Part shown: positions 24,062 through 32,588 of the stretch, in pieces
Layout of the letters: every line of letters begins with the position of its first letter
How positions within the stretch are numbered: position 1 is the stretch's first letter
From: Burkholderia sp. 8Y
Lineage (GTDB): Bacteria; Pseudomonadota; Gammaproteobacteria; Burkholderiales; Burkholderiaceae
Reading direction: 5' to 3'
Length of the DNA stretch: 32,716 nt
Assembly (NCBI RefSeq): GCF_902506145.1
Contig: NZ_LR733533.1
Span: 1 to 32,716 of the forward strand
Translations under genes and position numbers: made by a program
Notes under the pieces: model-generated
The model's database searches: none
What the model saw: the letters and a program-made list of their open reading frames with translations, nothing else
Told to the model about the DNA's origin: nothing

Positions 24062-24648
24062 CCGTCCGGCGCTGACACTGCGCATGTGTCGCGCAAGCAG
24101 TTTTCCGGCTGCTGTTCATGGACCGGAAGACGCAGAAGTGCTTCAGCTTGCCCGTGAAGGTCGTGCCTCCTCGAGCTCACTGCTGTCAGGTTCCCGTCGA
24201 ACCGGAGATCGACCGGCTGGTTCTTGACGGCGCAACATGCTCGATCATCTTGAACAGCCCGGCGTCCACGGACTCGACGACGCGGGCGCCGCGGCGAGAA
24301 ACTCCTTGCGGCTGCAAACCTAATCCTTCCTATTCCGCTTCGGATGAAAGGAAGGCAGCCGTACCCCCCGACAGGCGTCGACCATCCCTGCTAAGGGAGA
24401 CTATTCCATCATGGCGGAAGGTCTATTGTTTTGAATGTGCAGCCGGCTTTCTCTCTTGGCCCTCGGTGGGCGCATGCGCTTCGAGTGAGTCGCGGGTGAT
24501 GGTTTGAAATGCGTGACTAGGGACGACGAAGACCACGCGCCCCTAGAAGTATGCGAACCCACATGCGGGACCGGCTTGTCGGCAATGCAGACGTCGGTGC
24601 TACTGAACACAACGCATCGCGCGCCTACGATGCTGGAAGGAGCCATTC
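24062..24648. other. Intergenic gap of about 590 bp
   Basis: No supported gene. A plus-strand frame at 24118-24507 is Cys/Pro/Arg-rich without a ribosome binding site. Small inverted repeats are present: TGCGC/GCGCA just after the kinase stop (near 24080-24095), CCTTCC/GGAAGG near 24330, and CTAGGG/CCCTAG near 24520. None has a T-tract. The promoter of the 43-residue protein gene must lie in the right-hand part but was not recognised. Confidence 0.4.
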
Positions 24649-24780
24649 ATGCAGAGCAGCAATCTTCGACAAGGCGACAGCGGCGACGACGAGAAGACGT
24701 TGCAACGGGCACTCGCGGAACACGGATTCAGCCCGGGGGCCATCAACGCGTCCCTGATTCCCTTTCTGCTGGACGACTGA
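24649..24780 (+). CDS. 43-residue small protein, unknown function
   Basis: A short gene with a textbook ribosome binding site (AAGGAG six to seven bases before the ATG). The protein has a polar acidic start (MQSSNLRQGDSGDDEKTLQ), then LQRALAEHGFSPGAINASL and a hydrophobic end IPFLLDD. It is soluble-looking, with a probable helix over residues 16-25. It ends 23 bp before the next gene, which has an equally strong site, so the two form an operon. It may be a partner or regulator of the membrane protein next door. No family recognised. Confidence 0.6.
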   Translation: MQSSNLRQGDSGDDEKTLQRALAEHGFSPGAINASLIPFLLDD

Positions 24781-24803
24781 AACCCGTATCGAAAGGAGAA
24801 GCG

Positions 24804-26225
24804 ATGAGTTCATTATCTCTGGATCCCGTACCGGAAGAATCTGGCACGTCTTCTTCGTCGGTGACACCGATCAAGCCCGCCAAGGAACCCGCGCCGCCGC
24901 CGGCGGCGTCCGCGCAGTCGAGATTCCCCGCAGAGCAACTGATTCTTCAACGCGACCTCAATGAAGTCCTGCTATTGCTGGATTTCATTTCAGGACGTCC
25001 GGACGTGCACATCTGGGATATCGGCGACATCAAGTATCCCGTCCGGCCAAGCACCGAAGCGAACGCGAACGCCAACAACGGCAATGGCGCGACGAGTGCG
25101 CCGGCCGCGCTGCCGCCCATCGAAGTGATCAGAAGAATTTGCGCCTTACGTTATCCGCCGGAGCCGGATCAGAGCCTGAAGGAACGCGCCGACGACGCCG
25201 CCTTGCTCCTGTGCGTGAAGGACAAGGTCAACTCGATCGCCTTTCCGGCGAACGGGGTGACGATTGCCTACACCTACATGTTTCTCGAAGAGCGGTCCAG
25301 GGCGAAGCGCAACGCGCTGGCCCCGCCGGACAGCGGCCTCACGCTCGACAAAGAGACTCGCGCGGTCGTGGCGAAGTCGGCTTATCCGGGGCTCCTTCCG
25401 AGCGCGAAACGCTTTCGCTGCTTTCATAAGAACGTTTCGCGTGTCGGCGCCGCGGTCACGTTCTTTTCCGCGATCCTGCTTTGGCTGGTCGTGTACGGCA
25501 TGCAACTGACGTTCCGCTTCGAGGACGATCAGAAGAGCACCGCGGACCTGACCAGCCAGATCTACGCGGCAGTCGACAAGGAGAACGCGGCGCTCGCGCA
25601 GGACAAGCAGAGCCACGACAGCGTACCCGTGCGTTGCGATTCGAAAATCGATCAGCAGAGCAATCAGATCCGGCTGCTGTGCAACCGCTGGTCCTACTAT
25701 CAGGCGCGTTACGAGAAGTCCATCAACGATGCGGCGACATTCGCCGAAACGTCGCCTTCGTCATGGCTGACCATGCCGTTTCCAATTTCCTCGATGCTGC
25801 TCACGAAGAACAAGGCCGGCAACCCTGTTGCGACTCAGGAGAATATTCAGTCGATCACGCTGGTCCTGTCCGCCTACGCGAGCTATGTATTGCCGGTGCT
25901 TTTCGGACTCGTCGGCACGATCGCCTCGTTTTTGCGCGATATCAGCGACCGGATCACGCGCAGCATTCTCGCGCCGCGCGATGAAACGCTCGCCATCATT
26001 CGGCTGATGCTCGGCGCCATCGCAGGGCTCGCCGTCGGACTATTCTTCACGCCAGGTTCAGTGGCGCAGACGGTGAGTTCCGGCTCGGGAGTGCTCACTC
26101 TCTCCGCGTCGGGCATCGCGTTCATTGCCGGTTATGGCGCGGATGGTTTCTTCCGCATGATCGATGCGATGATCGTGCGTGTCTTCAGCCTCGATCGCCC
26201 GGACAAGCCGGCGCAAGCGAAGTAA
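24804..26225 (+). CDS. Multi-helix membrane protein, unknown function
   Basis: A 473-residue protein starting at the ATG at 24804, with AAAGGAG six bases upstream; the frame is open further 5' but overlaps the 43-residue gene. Residues 1-110 are cytoplasmic-looking and low in complexity (PAKEPAPPPAASAQ, EANANANNGNGATSAPAALP). A first helix at about 213-236 (AAVTFFSAILLWLVVYGMQL) is followed by a loop of about 110 residues with two cysteines, then helices at about 350-374, 396-416 and 430-446. RDISDRITRSILAPRDE lies between helices 2 and 3. No named family is recognised. It sits after the sensor kinase pair, but with a gap of more than 700 bp. Confidence 0.8.
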   Translation: MSSLSLDPVPEESGTSSSSVTPIKPAKEPAPPPAASAQSRFPAEQLILQRDLNEVLLLLDFISGRPDVHIWDIGDIKYPVRPSTEANANANNGNGATSAPAALPPIEVIRRICALRYPPEPDQSLKERADDAALLLCVKDKVNSIAFPANGVTIAYTYMFLEERSRAKRNALAPPDSGLTLDKETRAVVAKSAYPGLLPSAKRFRCFHKNVSRVGAAVTFFSAILLWLVVYGMQLTFRFEDDQKSTADLTSQIYAAVDKENAALAQDKQSHDSVPVRCDSKIDQQSNQIRLLCNRWSYYQARYEKSINDAATFAETSPSSWLTMPFPISSMLLTKNKAGNPVATQENIQSITLVLSAYASYVLPVLFGLVGTIASFLRDISDRITRSILAPRDETLAIIRLMLGAIAGLAVGLFFTPGSVAQTVSSGSGVLTLSASGIAFIAGYGADGFFRMIDAMIVRVFSLDRPDKPAQAK

Positions 26226-26995
26226 GGGGCGCAGAGGCTTTATTGCTTCAGCGGCGGGAGGGCTAATCGATTCATTTTGTCCGCCGTGCAATCGACGTCT
26301 CCGAACTCACCGGAGCAGCAGAAACAATCGAATATTCGATCAGGAAGCGACGGGATCGGAGTAAGACCGGATGTTTGACAGCCAAGCTGAAGTGCCGCGC
26401 GTTGTCATCGTGCAAGAGACCACCCATACAAAGCTAGCTGCTAGGGGCCGATCGCTTCGATTCACGATTGGCTGGTCAGCCGACGACCGATAGCTACCGA
26501 TTCCGCCGTTCCCCGTTAGCCTTGAACAAATCATCAAATGGCGGCTCCGTCCCAATGCGCCGACGCCGACGACGACGTGACACAGGTGACGAAGCCGCCC
26601 TCATCGCGTGCGGTGCCCGGTCTGGACGTATGACGACCGAGGAAGGCGGTTCTGCGGTGGCGTCTGTGGAATCAGCCTGCTAGATAGGTACCTGCGATCA
26701 AGGATGCGGTGGCCATCGCCTGCCACGCGCTCTCGTCGCCGGGGTGGGTTTCACGCAGATTGACAACTTGGTCGGCAAATGATGATATGGCGCTTATCCT
26801 GATATGACAACGTACAAGAAGGCGAGTATGTGCCGTCACGACAGTTTTCGGGAATAGCTCATTCACGACGACCGGTCCGTTAGCGCGGATCCAACGCATC
26901 GGACATGCACTTCAGCGACATCCGTAGTATGTCGTCATACATCACCGGTTGCCTGCTGTAATTAAGGCGCTGACGCAACAGGAACATCTGCCGAC
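26226..26995. other. Intergenic gap of 770 bp ahead of the ABC transporter
   Basis: No supported gene. The short open frames on both strands lack ribosome binding sites and family resemblance. Near the right end is a small palindrome, GTATG-TCGT-CATAC (26927-26940), about 55 bp before the first permease gene, which may be an operator. Confidence 0.4.
26927..26940. promoter_or_regulatory. Possible operator upstream of the ABC transporter operon
   Basis: A 14-bp palindrome with arms GTATG and CATAC around TCGT. It resembles the short TATG..CATA palindromes bound by some GntR-type regulators. No GntR gene is present in this window, so this is tentative. Confidence 0.3.
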
Positions 26996-27742
26996 ATGTT
27001 TTCTCTCGACTTCTCGCCGCTGTTGCCATACTGGCCGACGTTCCTGCTCGGCGCCTGGCTCACGCTCAAGATGACGTGCGTGGCGGTGTTCTTCGGTCTG
27101 ATCCTCGGCATGCTCGTCGCCTTCGCCAAGCGTGCGAAGGTGCCGGTCCTCACGCGCATCTGCATTGTCTATATCGAGGCCGTGCGCAACACGCCGTTCC
27201 TCGTGCAGATATTTCTCTTGTACTTCGGCCTCGCGAGCCTCGGTCTGCGGATGCCGACCTTCGCGGCTGCGGCGCTCGCGATGACCATCAACATTGGCGC
27301 GTATGCGGCCGAGATCATTCGCGCGGGACTGGAATCCGTGCCACGCGGACAGATCGAAGCGGCCGAATGTCTCGGGCTGTCGAAGTGGCGCATCGGCTGG
27401 CACGTAATGCTGCAACCATCGATCGAGAAGGTCTATCCCGCGCTGACGAGCCAGTTCCTGCTGATGATGCAAGCCTCCGCGATCGCTTCGCAGATTTCGG
27501 CGGAAGAACTCACGGCGGTCGCGAACACCGTGCAGTCCGACACCTTCCGTTCGCTCGAAACGTATATCGTGGTGGCTGCGTTGTATCTCGCGTTGTCGTT
27601 GATCATCAAGCTCATCGCGTGGGCGGTCGGTGAGCATCTCTTCAAGCGCCGCCGCGCGATCCGCCTCGCCGCAAGACGTGCGGGCAAGACGCCGCCCGAT
27701 TCGCAACGCATCGATACCGTCATTCCCGGAGGTGCGGCATGA
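26996..27742 (+). CDS. Amino acid ABC transporter permease (HisM/GlnP type)
   Basis: A 248-residue inner-membrane permease of the polar amino acid family. An N-terminal helix (WLTLKMTCVAVFFGLILGMLV) and VYIEAVRNTPFLVQIFLLYFGL lead to the ATPase-contact EAA loop EAAECLGLSKWRIGWHVMLQP. The C-terminus has a basic tail. The start has only a weak AGGAA site upstream. The stop overlaps the next start (ATGA at 27739-27742), so the two permeases are translationally coupled and probably pair as a heterodimer. The substrate is a polar amino acid or an amine-like compound; it is not determinable further. Confidence 0.94.
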   Translation: MFSLDFSPLLPYWPTFLLGAWLTLKMTCVAVFFGLILGMLVAFAKRAKVPVLTRICIVYIEAVRNTPFLVQIFLLYFGLASLGLRMPTFAAAALAMTINIGAYAAEIIRAGLESVPRGQIEAAECLGLSKWRIGWHVMLQPSIEKVYPALTSQFLLMMQASAIASQISAEELTAVANTVQSDTFRSLETYIVVAALYLALSLIIKLIAWAVGEHLFKRRRAIRLAARRAGKTPPDSQRIDTVIPGGAA

Positions 27743-28392
27743 GCGGCGGATTCACGTCAGCGCACTTCATCTACCTGGCGCAATCGATCGGCTGGACGCT
27801 TGTGCTTTCCATGCTCGCGTTCGTGCTCGGCGGCATCGGCGGGTTCTGCGTGATGCTCGCGCGTATCTCGCCGCGTGCGTGGCTATCGCGCGCCGCGCTC
27901 GTCTATATCGAAGCGATTCAGGGCATTCCACTGCTCATCCTGCTCTTCATCGTGTACTTCGGTTTGTCCGTCTATGGCTATCAGGTGCCCGCGCTCGTCG
28001 CGGCCGGCCTCGCGCTGATGGTCTATTCGAGCGCGTATCTCGGCGACATCTGGCGCGGCTGCATCGAAGCGATGCCGAAGCCGCAATGGGAAGCGTCGGA
28101 GTGCCTGTCGCTCACGCGCTGGCAGACCCTGCGGCTCGTAATCATCCCGCAGGCGATGCGTCTCGCGCTGCCGCCGACGGTCGGCTTTCTCGTGCAACTC
28201 ATCAAGATGACGTCGCTGGCTTCGGTGATTGGCTTCGTCGAACTGACGCGCGCGGGACAGATCATCAACAACTCTATCTTCCAGCCGTTTCTCATCTTTG
28301 GACTGGTCGGCGCTTTCTATTTCGTGCTGTGCTATCCGCTGTCGCGCTGGAGCCAATCGATGGAGAACAAGCTCAATGTCAGCAATCGTTAA
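27739..28392 (+). CDS. Amino acid ABC transporter permease (second subunit)
   Basis: A 217-residue permease partner of the preceding protein. It shows IGWTLVLSMLAFVLGGIGGFCV, VYIEAIQGIPLLILLFIVYFGL and the EAA-loop EASECLSLTRWQTLRLVIIPQAM that docks on the ATPase. The last part (FVLCYPLSRWSQSMENKL) is typical of this family's final helix. The ATPase gene starts inside its last codons (28376), so the operon is tightly packed. Confidence 0.94.
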   Translation: MSGGFTSAHFIYLAQSIGWTLVLSMLAFVLGGIGGFCVMLARISPRAWLSRAALVYIEAIQGIPLLILLFIVYFGLSVYGYQVPALVAAGLALMVYSSAYLGDIWRGCIEAMPKPQWEASECLSLTRWQTLRLVIIPQAMRLALPPTVGFLVQLIKMTSLASVIGFVELTRAGQIINNSIFQPFLIFGLVGAFYFVLCYPLSRWSQSMENKLNVSNR

Positions 28393-29104
28393 GGTCGACG
28401 ATATTCACAAGAGGTTCGGCTCCAATCATGTTCTCAAGGGCGTGTCCTTTGACGTCAACAAGGGCGAGATGATCGCCGTGATCGGCGCCAGCGGTTCGGG
28501 CAAGAGCACGGCGCTGCGCTGCATTGACAGGCTCGAGACGATCGACCAGGGGCAGATCGAAGTGTGCGGCATACGTGTCGACGACCCGAAAGTCGATCTG
28601 CATCTGTTGCGCCGGGAAGTGGGCATCGTGTTTCAAAGCTATAACCTCTTTCCGCACTTGACCGTGGAAGAGAACATCATGCTCGCGCTGCGTCACGTGA
28701 AGAAGATGTCGAGCGCAGAAGCGCGGCGTATCGCGTTGAACGTACTGGAGCAGGTCGGTCTCGAACAGAAGGCTGACGCTTATCCGGAGCAATTGTCAGG
28801 CGGACAGCAGCAGCGCGTGGCGATTGCGCGCTCACTTGCGATGTCGCCGAAAGTCATGCTGTTCGACGAGGTGACATCGGCGCTCGATCCGCAATTGACA
28901 GGCGAAGTGCTGCGCGTGATGGAAGACCTTGCAGCCGATGGTATGACGATGCTGCTCGTCACGCACGAGATGGCCTTCGCCAAGCGCGTCGCGGATCGCA
29001 TCATCTATATGCATCAGGGCAAGGTGTGGGAAGTGGGCGAGGGCGGCATGCTCGATGCGCCGAAAACGCCTGAATTGCGCGCATTCCTTGATAACGGACT
29101 TTGA
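28376..29104 (+). CDS. Amino acid ABC transporter ATP-binding protein
   Basis: A 242-residue ATPase. The start at 28376 overlaps the permease stop by 17 bp and gives the normal N-terminus SAIVKVDDIHKRFGSNHVL. Walker A is GASGSGKST (37-45), the Q-loop is VFQSYNLFPHLTVEENI, the signature is LSGGQQQRVAIARSLA, Walker B is VMLFDEVTSALDPQ and the switch His is in LLVTHEMAFAK. It energises import through the two permeases. The family call is firm; the transported compound is not known. Confidence 0.96.
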   Translation: MSAIVKVDDIHKRFGSNHVLKGVSFDVNKGEMIAVIGASGSGKSTALRCIDRLETIDQGQIEVCGIRVDDPKVDLHLLRREVGIVFQSYNLFPHLTVEENIMLALRHVKKMSSAEARRIALNVLEQVGLEQKADAYPEQLSGGQQQRVAIARSLAMSPKVMLFDEVTSALDPQLTGEVLRVMEDLAADGMTMLLVTHEMAFAKRVADRIIYMHQGKVWEVGEGGMLDAPKTPELRAFLDNGL

Positions 29105-29165
29105 TATCCGGGCATCTGATTCAGCAACAAGCAATCAGCAACATTGATAAAAACGGAGACTCGAC

Positions 29166-29963
29166 TTGAAAGTGAACACCATGATTGCACGCGCCGCTTT
29201 GGCAACCCTGATGTTTGCAGGCGCGGTGCACAGCGCGTTGGCCGATGAGTTCGACGACATCAAGAAGGCTGGCGTCGTGCGCGTCGCGATTGCAATCGGC
29301 ACGCCGCTCTTCAGCTACGCGGACCAGAACCTGAAGCCCGCGGGATCAGATGTCGATACTGCAACCGCGCTCGCGAAAGATCTCGGCGTGAAGCTCGAAC
29401 TCGTGCAGATCACTAACGCGGCACGCATTCCGACGCTGCAGGCAAAGCGGGCGGACCTCGTGATCTCGTCGCTGTCGGTTACGCCGGAGCGCGCGAAAGT
29501 GGTCGACTTCTCGAACCCGTATGCGGCGATTTCGATCATTGTCGGCGGCGTGAAGACGATCAAGGTGAAGGATTATGCGGACCTGGACGGCAAGACCATC
29601 GGGCTCACGCGCGCCACGGTGAACGACACGCTCACGACGCAACAGGCGAAGGGCGCGCAGATCCAGCGTTATGAGGACGACGCGACGCTGATCACGTCGA
29701 TGGTCACTGGCCAAGTCGACATCTTCTCAAGCACGCCTTCGAATCTGAAGGAGATGCAAGACCGCGCGCCACAACGCAACATCGAGATGAAGTTCGAGCA
29801 GAAGACTTTCGATCTCGGCATCGCGATGAACAAGGATCAGCCGCGCCTGAAGGAATGGGTGAACAATTGGGTCGGCACGAACATGAAGAACGGCAACCTG
29901 AACACGATCTATAAGAAATATCACGGTCGCGATCTGCCGGATAACGTCCGCAAGGGCGTTTGA
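29166..29963 (+). CDS. Periplasmic amino acid-binding protein (SBP family 3)
   Basis: A 265-residue solute-binding protein. Translation appears to start at TTG (29166), since GGAG lies seven bases upstream; an ATG at 29181 is the alternative. The signal peptide is MKVNTMIARAALATLMFAGAVHSALA, cut before DE. The bacterial SBP_3 pattern is clear: FDDIKKAGVVRVAIAIGTPLFSY, VDTATALAKDLGVKLELVQI, ARIPTLQAKRADLVISSLSVTPERAKVVDFSNPY. It ends the operon, 61 bp after the ATPase, and should deliver the ligand to the importer. No acid/base ligand motif lets me choose a specific amino acid. Confidence 0.94.
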   Translation: MKVNTMIARAALATLMFAGAVHSALADEFDDIKKAGVVRVAIAIGTPLFSYADQNLKPAGSDVDTATALAKDLGVKLELVQITNAARIPTLQAKRADLVISSLSVTPERAKVVDFSNPYAAISIIVGGVKTIKVKDYADLDGKTIGLTRATVNDTLTTQQAKGAQIQRYEDDATLITSMVTGQVDIFSSTPSNLKEMQDRAPQRNIEMKFEQKTFDLGIAMNKDQPRLKEWVNNWVGTNMKNGNLNTIYKKYHGRDLPDNVRKGV

Positions 29964-30513
29964 GCTTTCATGTGCATTCGGTCGATGCAGGATCGTCGCG
30001 CACCCGTGTGACGCATTGGCGCGCCGTGGCGGCGTGATGCGGGGGCATCAAGCGCAGCATCGCTCGCCTGCGGCCGTCAGACCAATGGCTTGCGCGCTGC
30101 GATTGAACAGGGCGGCGTCCCCGCGTGTTCCAGCGCCTAAATCGGCCGCCCGTTCGCGATACGGCGCCTACCAAACGCTTCGCAGGCCGTGCTTAGCTGT
30201 TGCGTCCGCAAACACCGCTCGACGGCGAGCGCGCGGTCGCGGTCGGTAGCGAACTCTTTGGACTTCCTCTAGCCGGCTAATTGCGCTGGCGCATTCTATT
30301 TCGTTCCGTGCCCGATCAGCCGGCGACGACATTAGCACCTATTGGTACGCGCGCATTCCGGTGTCAGTGGTCACTTCGTGGGGGAGGGCAATGCCGTGCT
30401 TGGTGCTGCGGGCGGCTGTCTGGTAGGCCGTCACATGGCTAACAAGACAAAGAGGACGCGGTGGCTCGCGGGCGAGCGGAGCCGGCTGTGCAAGGTGAAC
30501 TTCTCCAGGACGA
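29964..30513. other. Intergenic gap of 550 bp
   Basis: No supported gene. A hairpin TGATGC-GGGG-GCATCA (30035-30050) lies about 70 bp past the binding-protein stop and may help end the ABC operon, though no T-tract follows. Another GC palindrome (GCTCGC/GCGAGC) lies near 30465-30480, beyond the 3' end of the dehydrogenase gene. Confidence 0.4.
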
Positions 30514-31485
30514 TCATGCAACCTTCCCCATGCTGGCAGTATGTTCGCGTGGGCCAACAACGCCAAGATGCTTCGCCAGTGTATCAACAACGTTTTCCGC
30601 CATCCGGCGACGGGTGTCATGCGTGCCGGGTCCAAGATGCGGCGTCAGCACGACACGGCGATCACCGATTAACGCATCTGGCACCTTCGGCTCGTTCTCG
30701 AACACATCGAGTGCTGCGCCTGCGATTTTATTCGCCGCGAGCGCGTCGATAAGCGCGGCCTCATCGACGACGGGGCCGCGTGCGATGTTGACGAGAAAGC
30801 CATCGGGACCGAGCGCATCGAGAACACTTGCATCGACGATATGCTGGGTTGCAGGCGTGAGCGGGCACGTCAGGATAAGCATGTCGCTATTCAACGCCAG
30901 TTCGGTGACGTCACCGTAATACGGCATGTCGACGGTTTTTGGCGACGGCCCGAAATACGCGATGTGTGAGCCGAAGGCATGCAAACGGCGGCCAATGGCC
31001 GAACCGATGGTGCCCAGCCCGACGATGCCTACCCTCATGTTCGAAATGGAGCGCCCCAGCGGATAATGCTTTTCTTTGGGCCAGCGTCCGTCCCGAACAA
31101 AACGATCCGCATTGACGATGTCCCGCGTAAGCGCGAGCGCAAGACCGATCGCCGCGTCCGCCACGTCTTCCGCCAGAATGTGCGACGTGTTCTCGATGCG
31201 GATGCCCCGCGCCTTAACGGCATCGACATCCACGTTGTCCAAGCCTGCGCTGTAGCTGGAAATGATTTCAAGCGAGGGAAGGGCGTCGAGGAAAGCGGCA
31301 TCGATAATGGTCTTGCGCAAGGCAATGCCGCGCACCTTCGTACCGTGCTCCCGGAGGAACGCGGAAACAGCAGCGGGGTCTTTGGGAAGATCGATGACGC
31401 AGAACAGCGCGTTCAGTTCGTCGTGCGCCCATTCGGGCAGTTCCGCTGCGTTAAGAATGATGGGCTTGACCAGGACTATAGGCAC
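30514..31485 (-). CDS. D-2-hydroxyacid dehydrogenase (hydroxypyruvate/glyoxylate reductase type)
   Basis: A 323-residue NAD(P)-dependent dehydrogenase reducing 2-keto acids to D-2-hydroxy acids. The nucleotide fold is VGIVGLGTIGSAIGRRL (152-168). Catalytic Arg236 (NIARGPVVDE), Glu265 (DVFENEPKVP) and His283 (LTPHLGPGTHDTR) are all present, and the C-terminal HLGPGTxxTR is typical of the hydroxypyruvate/glyoxylate group. Translation seems to start at GTG (31483-31485), without a clear ribosome binding site. An 8-bp hairpin lies just upstream, between it and the MFS remnant. Such enzymes often sit with sugar-acid transporters, which fits the damaged MFS gene on the same strand. Confidence 0.92.
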   Translation of the reverse strand: MPIVLVKPIILNAAELPEWAHDELNALFCVIDLPKDPAAVSAFLREHGTKVRGIALRKTIIDAAFLDALPSLEIISSYSAGLDNVDVDAVKARGIRIENTSHILAEDVADAAIGLALALTRDIVNADRFVRDGRWPKEKHYPLGRSISNMRVGIVGLGTIGSAIGRRLHAFGSHIAYFGPSPKTVDMPYYGDVTELALNSDMLILTCPLTPATQHIVDASVLDALGPDGFLVNIARGPVVDEAALIDALAANKIAGAALDVFENEPKVPDALIGDRRVVLTPHLGPGTHDTRRRMAENVVDTLAKHLGVVGPREHTASMGKVA

Positions 31486-31503
31486 AAAGTGTTTAACATG
31501 ATG

Positions 31504-31530
31504 CCGGCGTGCCTGAACGGGCCACGCCGG
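31504..31530 (-). repeat. 8-bp inverted repeat between MFS remnant and dehydrogenase
   Basis: CCGGCGTG (31504-31511) and CACGCCGG (31523-31530) around 11 nt, with further inner CC/GG pairing. In minus-strand RNA it forms a strong hairpin 18 nt before the dehydrogenase start. It may separate the two genes' expression or protect the downstream message. Confidence 0.5.
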
Positions 31531-31557
31531 GTCTTACTCTCAGATAAGTGCGACGGT

Positions 31558-32010
31558 TTAACTCACCTTGACGCGCTCGATCTTTCCCATCACGAACAGA
31601 TAAACGAGCGCAGCCACGATGCAGTGTGCGGCGACAAAGTACAGGCCGACGTTATAGCCGCCGGTTGCCTGCACGATGTAACCGAATACGCTAGGCGTCA
31701 CGATCCCGCCGATGTTGCCGACACAGTTGAACACGGCGCCCGCGAGACCCACTGCTTCGCGCGGCGCGGTGTCACTGACGATAGCCCACGTGCCCGCGCC
31801 CGCTGCCGCGCCTCTGCCGAAGAACGCGATTGTCATCAGCAGCACGATCACGATGTTGCTTTCCGTGGACGCCGACAACACAAGACATGAGCCTCCTGCC
31901 ATGCCGACGATATACGGGGTCTTGCGCGCCCACGACACGGTCCAGCCGCGTCGAATGAGCCAATCTGAAATTGCTCCGCCTGCGATGCCGCCGAGAAAGC
32001 CACACAGATC
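31558..32010 (-). pseudogene. MFS transporter gene, 5' half lost
   Basis: About 150 residues match the C-terminal part of a major-facilitator protein of the sugar-acid/anion:cation symporter kind: GFLGGIAGGAISDWLIRRGWTVSWARKTPY, the loop after the helix that starts the second half, then five helices (YIVGMAGGSCLVLSA, IVIVLLMTIAFFGRGAAAGAGT, AGAVFNCVGNIGGIVTPSVFGYI, YNVGLYFVAAHCIVAALVYLFVM). The frame stays open to an ATG at 32067, but the residues before 32010 have no helix character. A full transporter has about 430 residues, so roughly 60 percent is missing. The break coincides with the 13-bp inverted repeat at 32013-32043. Confidence 0.85.
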
Positions 32011-32012
32011 CT

Positions 32013-32043
32013 GCGATGTGTCGGAAGCAGTCCGACACATCGC
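32013..32043. repeat. 13-bp perfect inverted repeat at the MFS breakpoint
   Basis: GCGATGTGTCGGA (32013-32025), loop AGCAG, TCCGACACATCGC (32031-32043). With one bulged base the pairing extends by three more. It starts where resemblance to the MFS family stops. Confidence 0.7.
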
Positions 32044-32231
32044 CAGCGCGCGCGGCCCTGGAGACACCGGACGGTACAGCCTTTTGCTTCATAAACAATG
32101 GGTTAGGCCGCGACCCTTAACGCGGCGAGCCTTGGCACAAAACATGACTAGGAAAGACTGAGCGCAGCTTCAATCCGCTCAGAACAGTCCTGGCGCTTGC
32201 CGCCACAACTACTCTCAATGGGTGAACCGAA

Positions 32232-32423
32232 ATGAGCACGCTGACAATTGTTGACCTCTGCCACGATAAAGCAATGTCTAGTGAAGAGATGCGCCGCGTT
32301 GTCGGCGGGCACGACGTAGAGAAGGAAAAAGCACTCGTGGAAGCCTATCGTGTTATTGCTTCAATGAACGCCTTAGAGAATACGCCCGACCCGGCTCCGC
32401 CCCATGTTGGCATGAAGCTGTAG
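32232..32423 (+). CDS. Small peptide with double-glycine leader
   Basis: A 63-residue peptide. Residues 1-26 (STLTIVDLCHDKAMSSEEM then RRVVGG) follow the pattern of class II bacteriocin and related leaders: acidic/polar start, S-x-E-E-M at the -12 to -8 region, V at -4 and Gly-Gly at the cut site. The rest (37 residues, HDVEKEKALVEAYRVIASMN, then ALENTPDPAPPHVGMKL) is a short helical stretch with a proline-rich tail. Such leaders are cut by C39-peptidase ABC exporters. None is encoded in this window, so it may be an orphan or use a distant exporter. The ribosome binding site is modest (GGGTGA). Antimicrobial activity is not shown by the sequence. Confidence 0.6.
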   Translation: MSTLTIVDLCHDKAMSSEEMRRVVGGHDVEKEKALVEAYRVIASMNALENTPDPAPPHVGMKL

Positions 32424-32588
32424 TGCTGAGCGGCAGCTAAAGCAAGCGATAGGCACAGAGGATTCTGTCGTTGGTTCGGGACTATGAGATCGGAGTTCGC
32501 CAATCGCGGGGCTTCGGCCCTCGACCATACGGCGTAGCGCGGTGATCATCGCCTTGACGGTAAACGGCTGACTGAACTCCGATTTCGA
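32424..32588. other. Possible truncated gene fragment beside an insertion element
   Basis: Read on the minus strand from the edge of the IS256-like element, a frame gives KSEFSQPFTVKAMITALRRM, then VEGRSPAIGELRSHS. This looks like a genuine protein tail cut off by the element, though I cannot name it. The same interval has a 10-bp inverted repeat, ATCGGAGTTC (32489-32498) with GAACTCCGAT (32574-32583). Confidence 0.3.

Noticed and set aside
26226..26995. Several short open frames before the ABC operon
   Set aside because: None has a ribosome binding site or a recognisable domain, and they overlap on both strands.
30979..31890. 303-codon plus-strand open frame
   Set aside because: Antisense to the dehydrogenase and the MFS remnant, which have clear family motifs.
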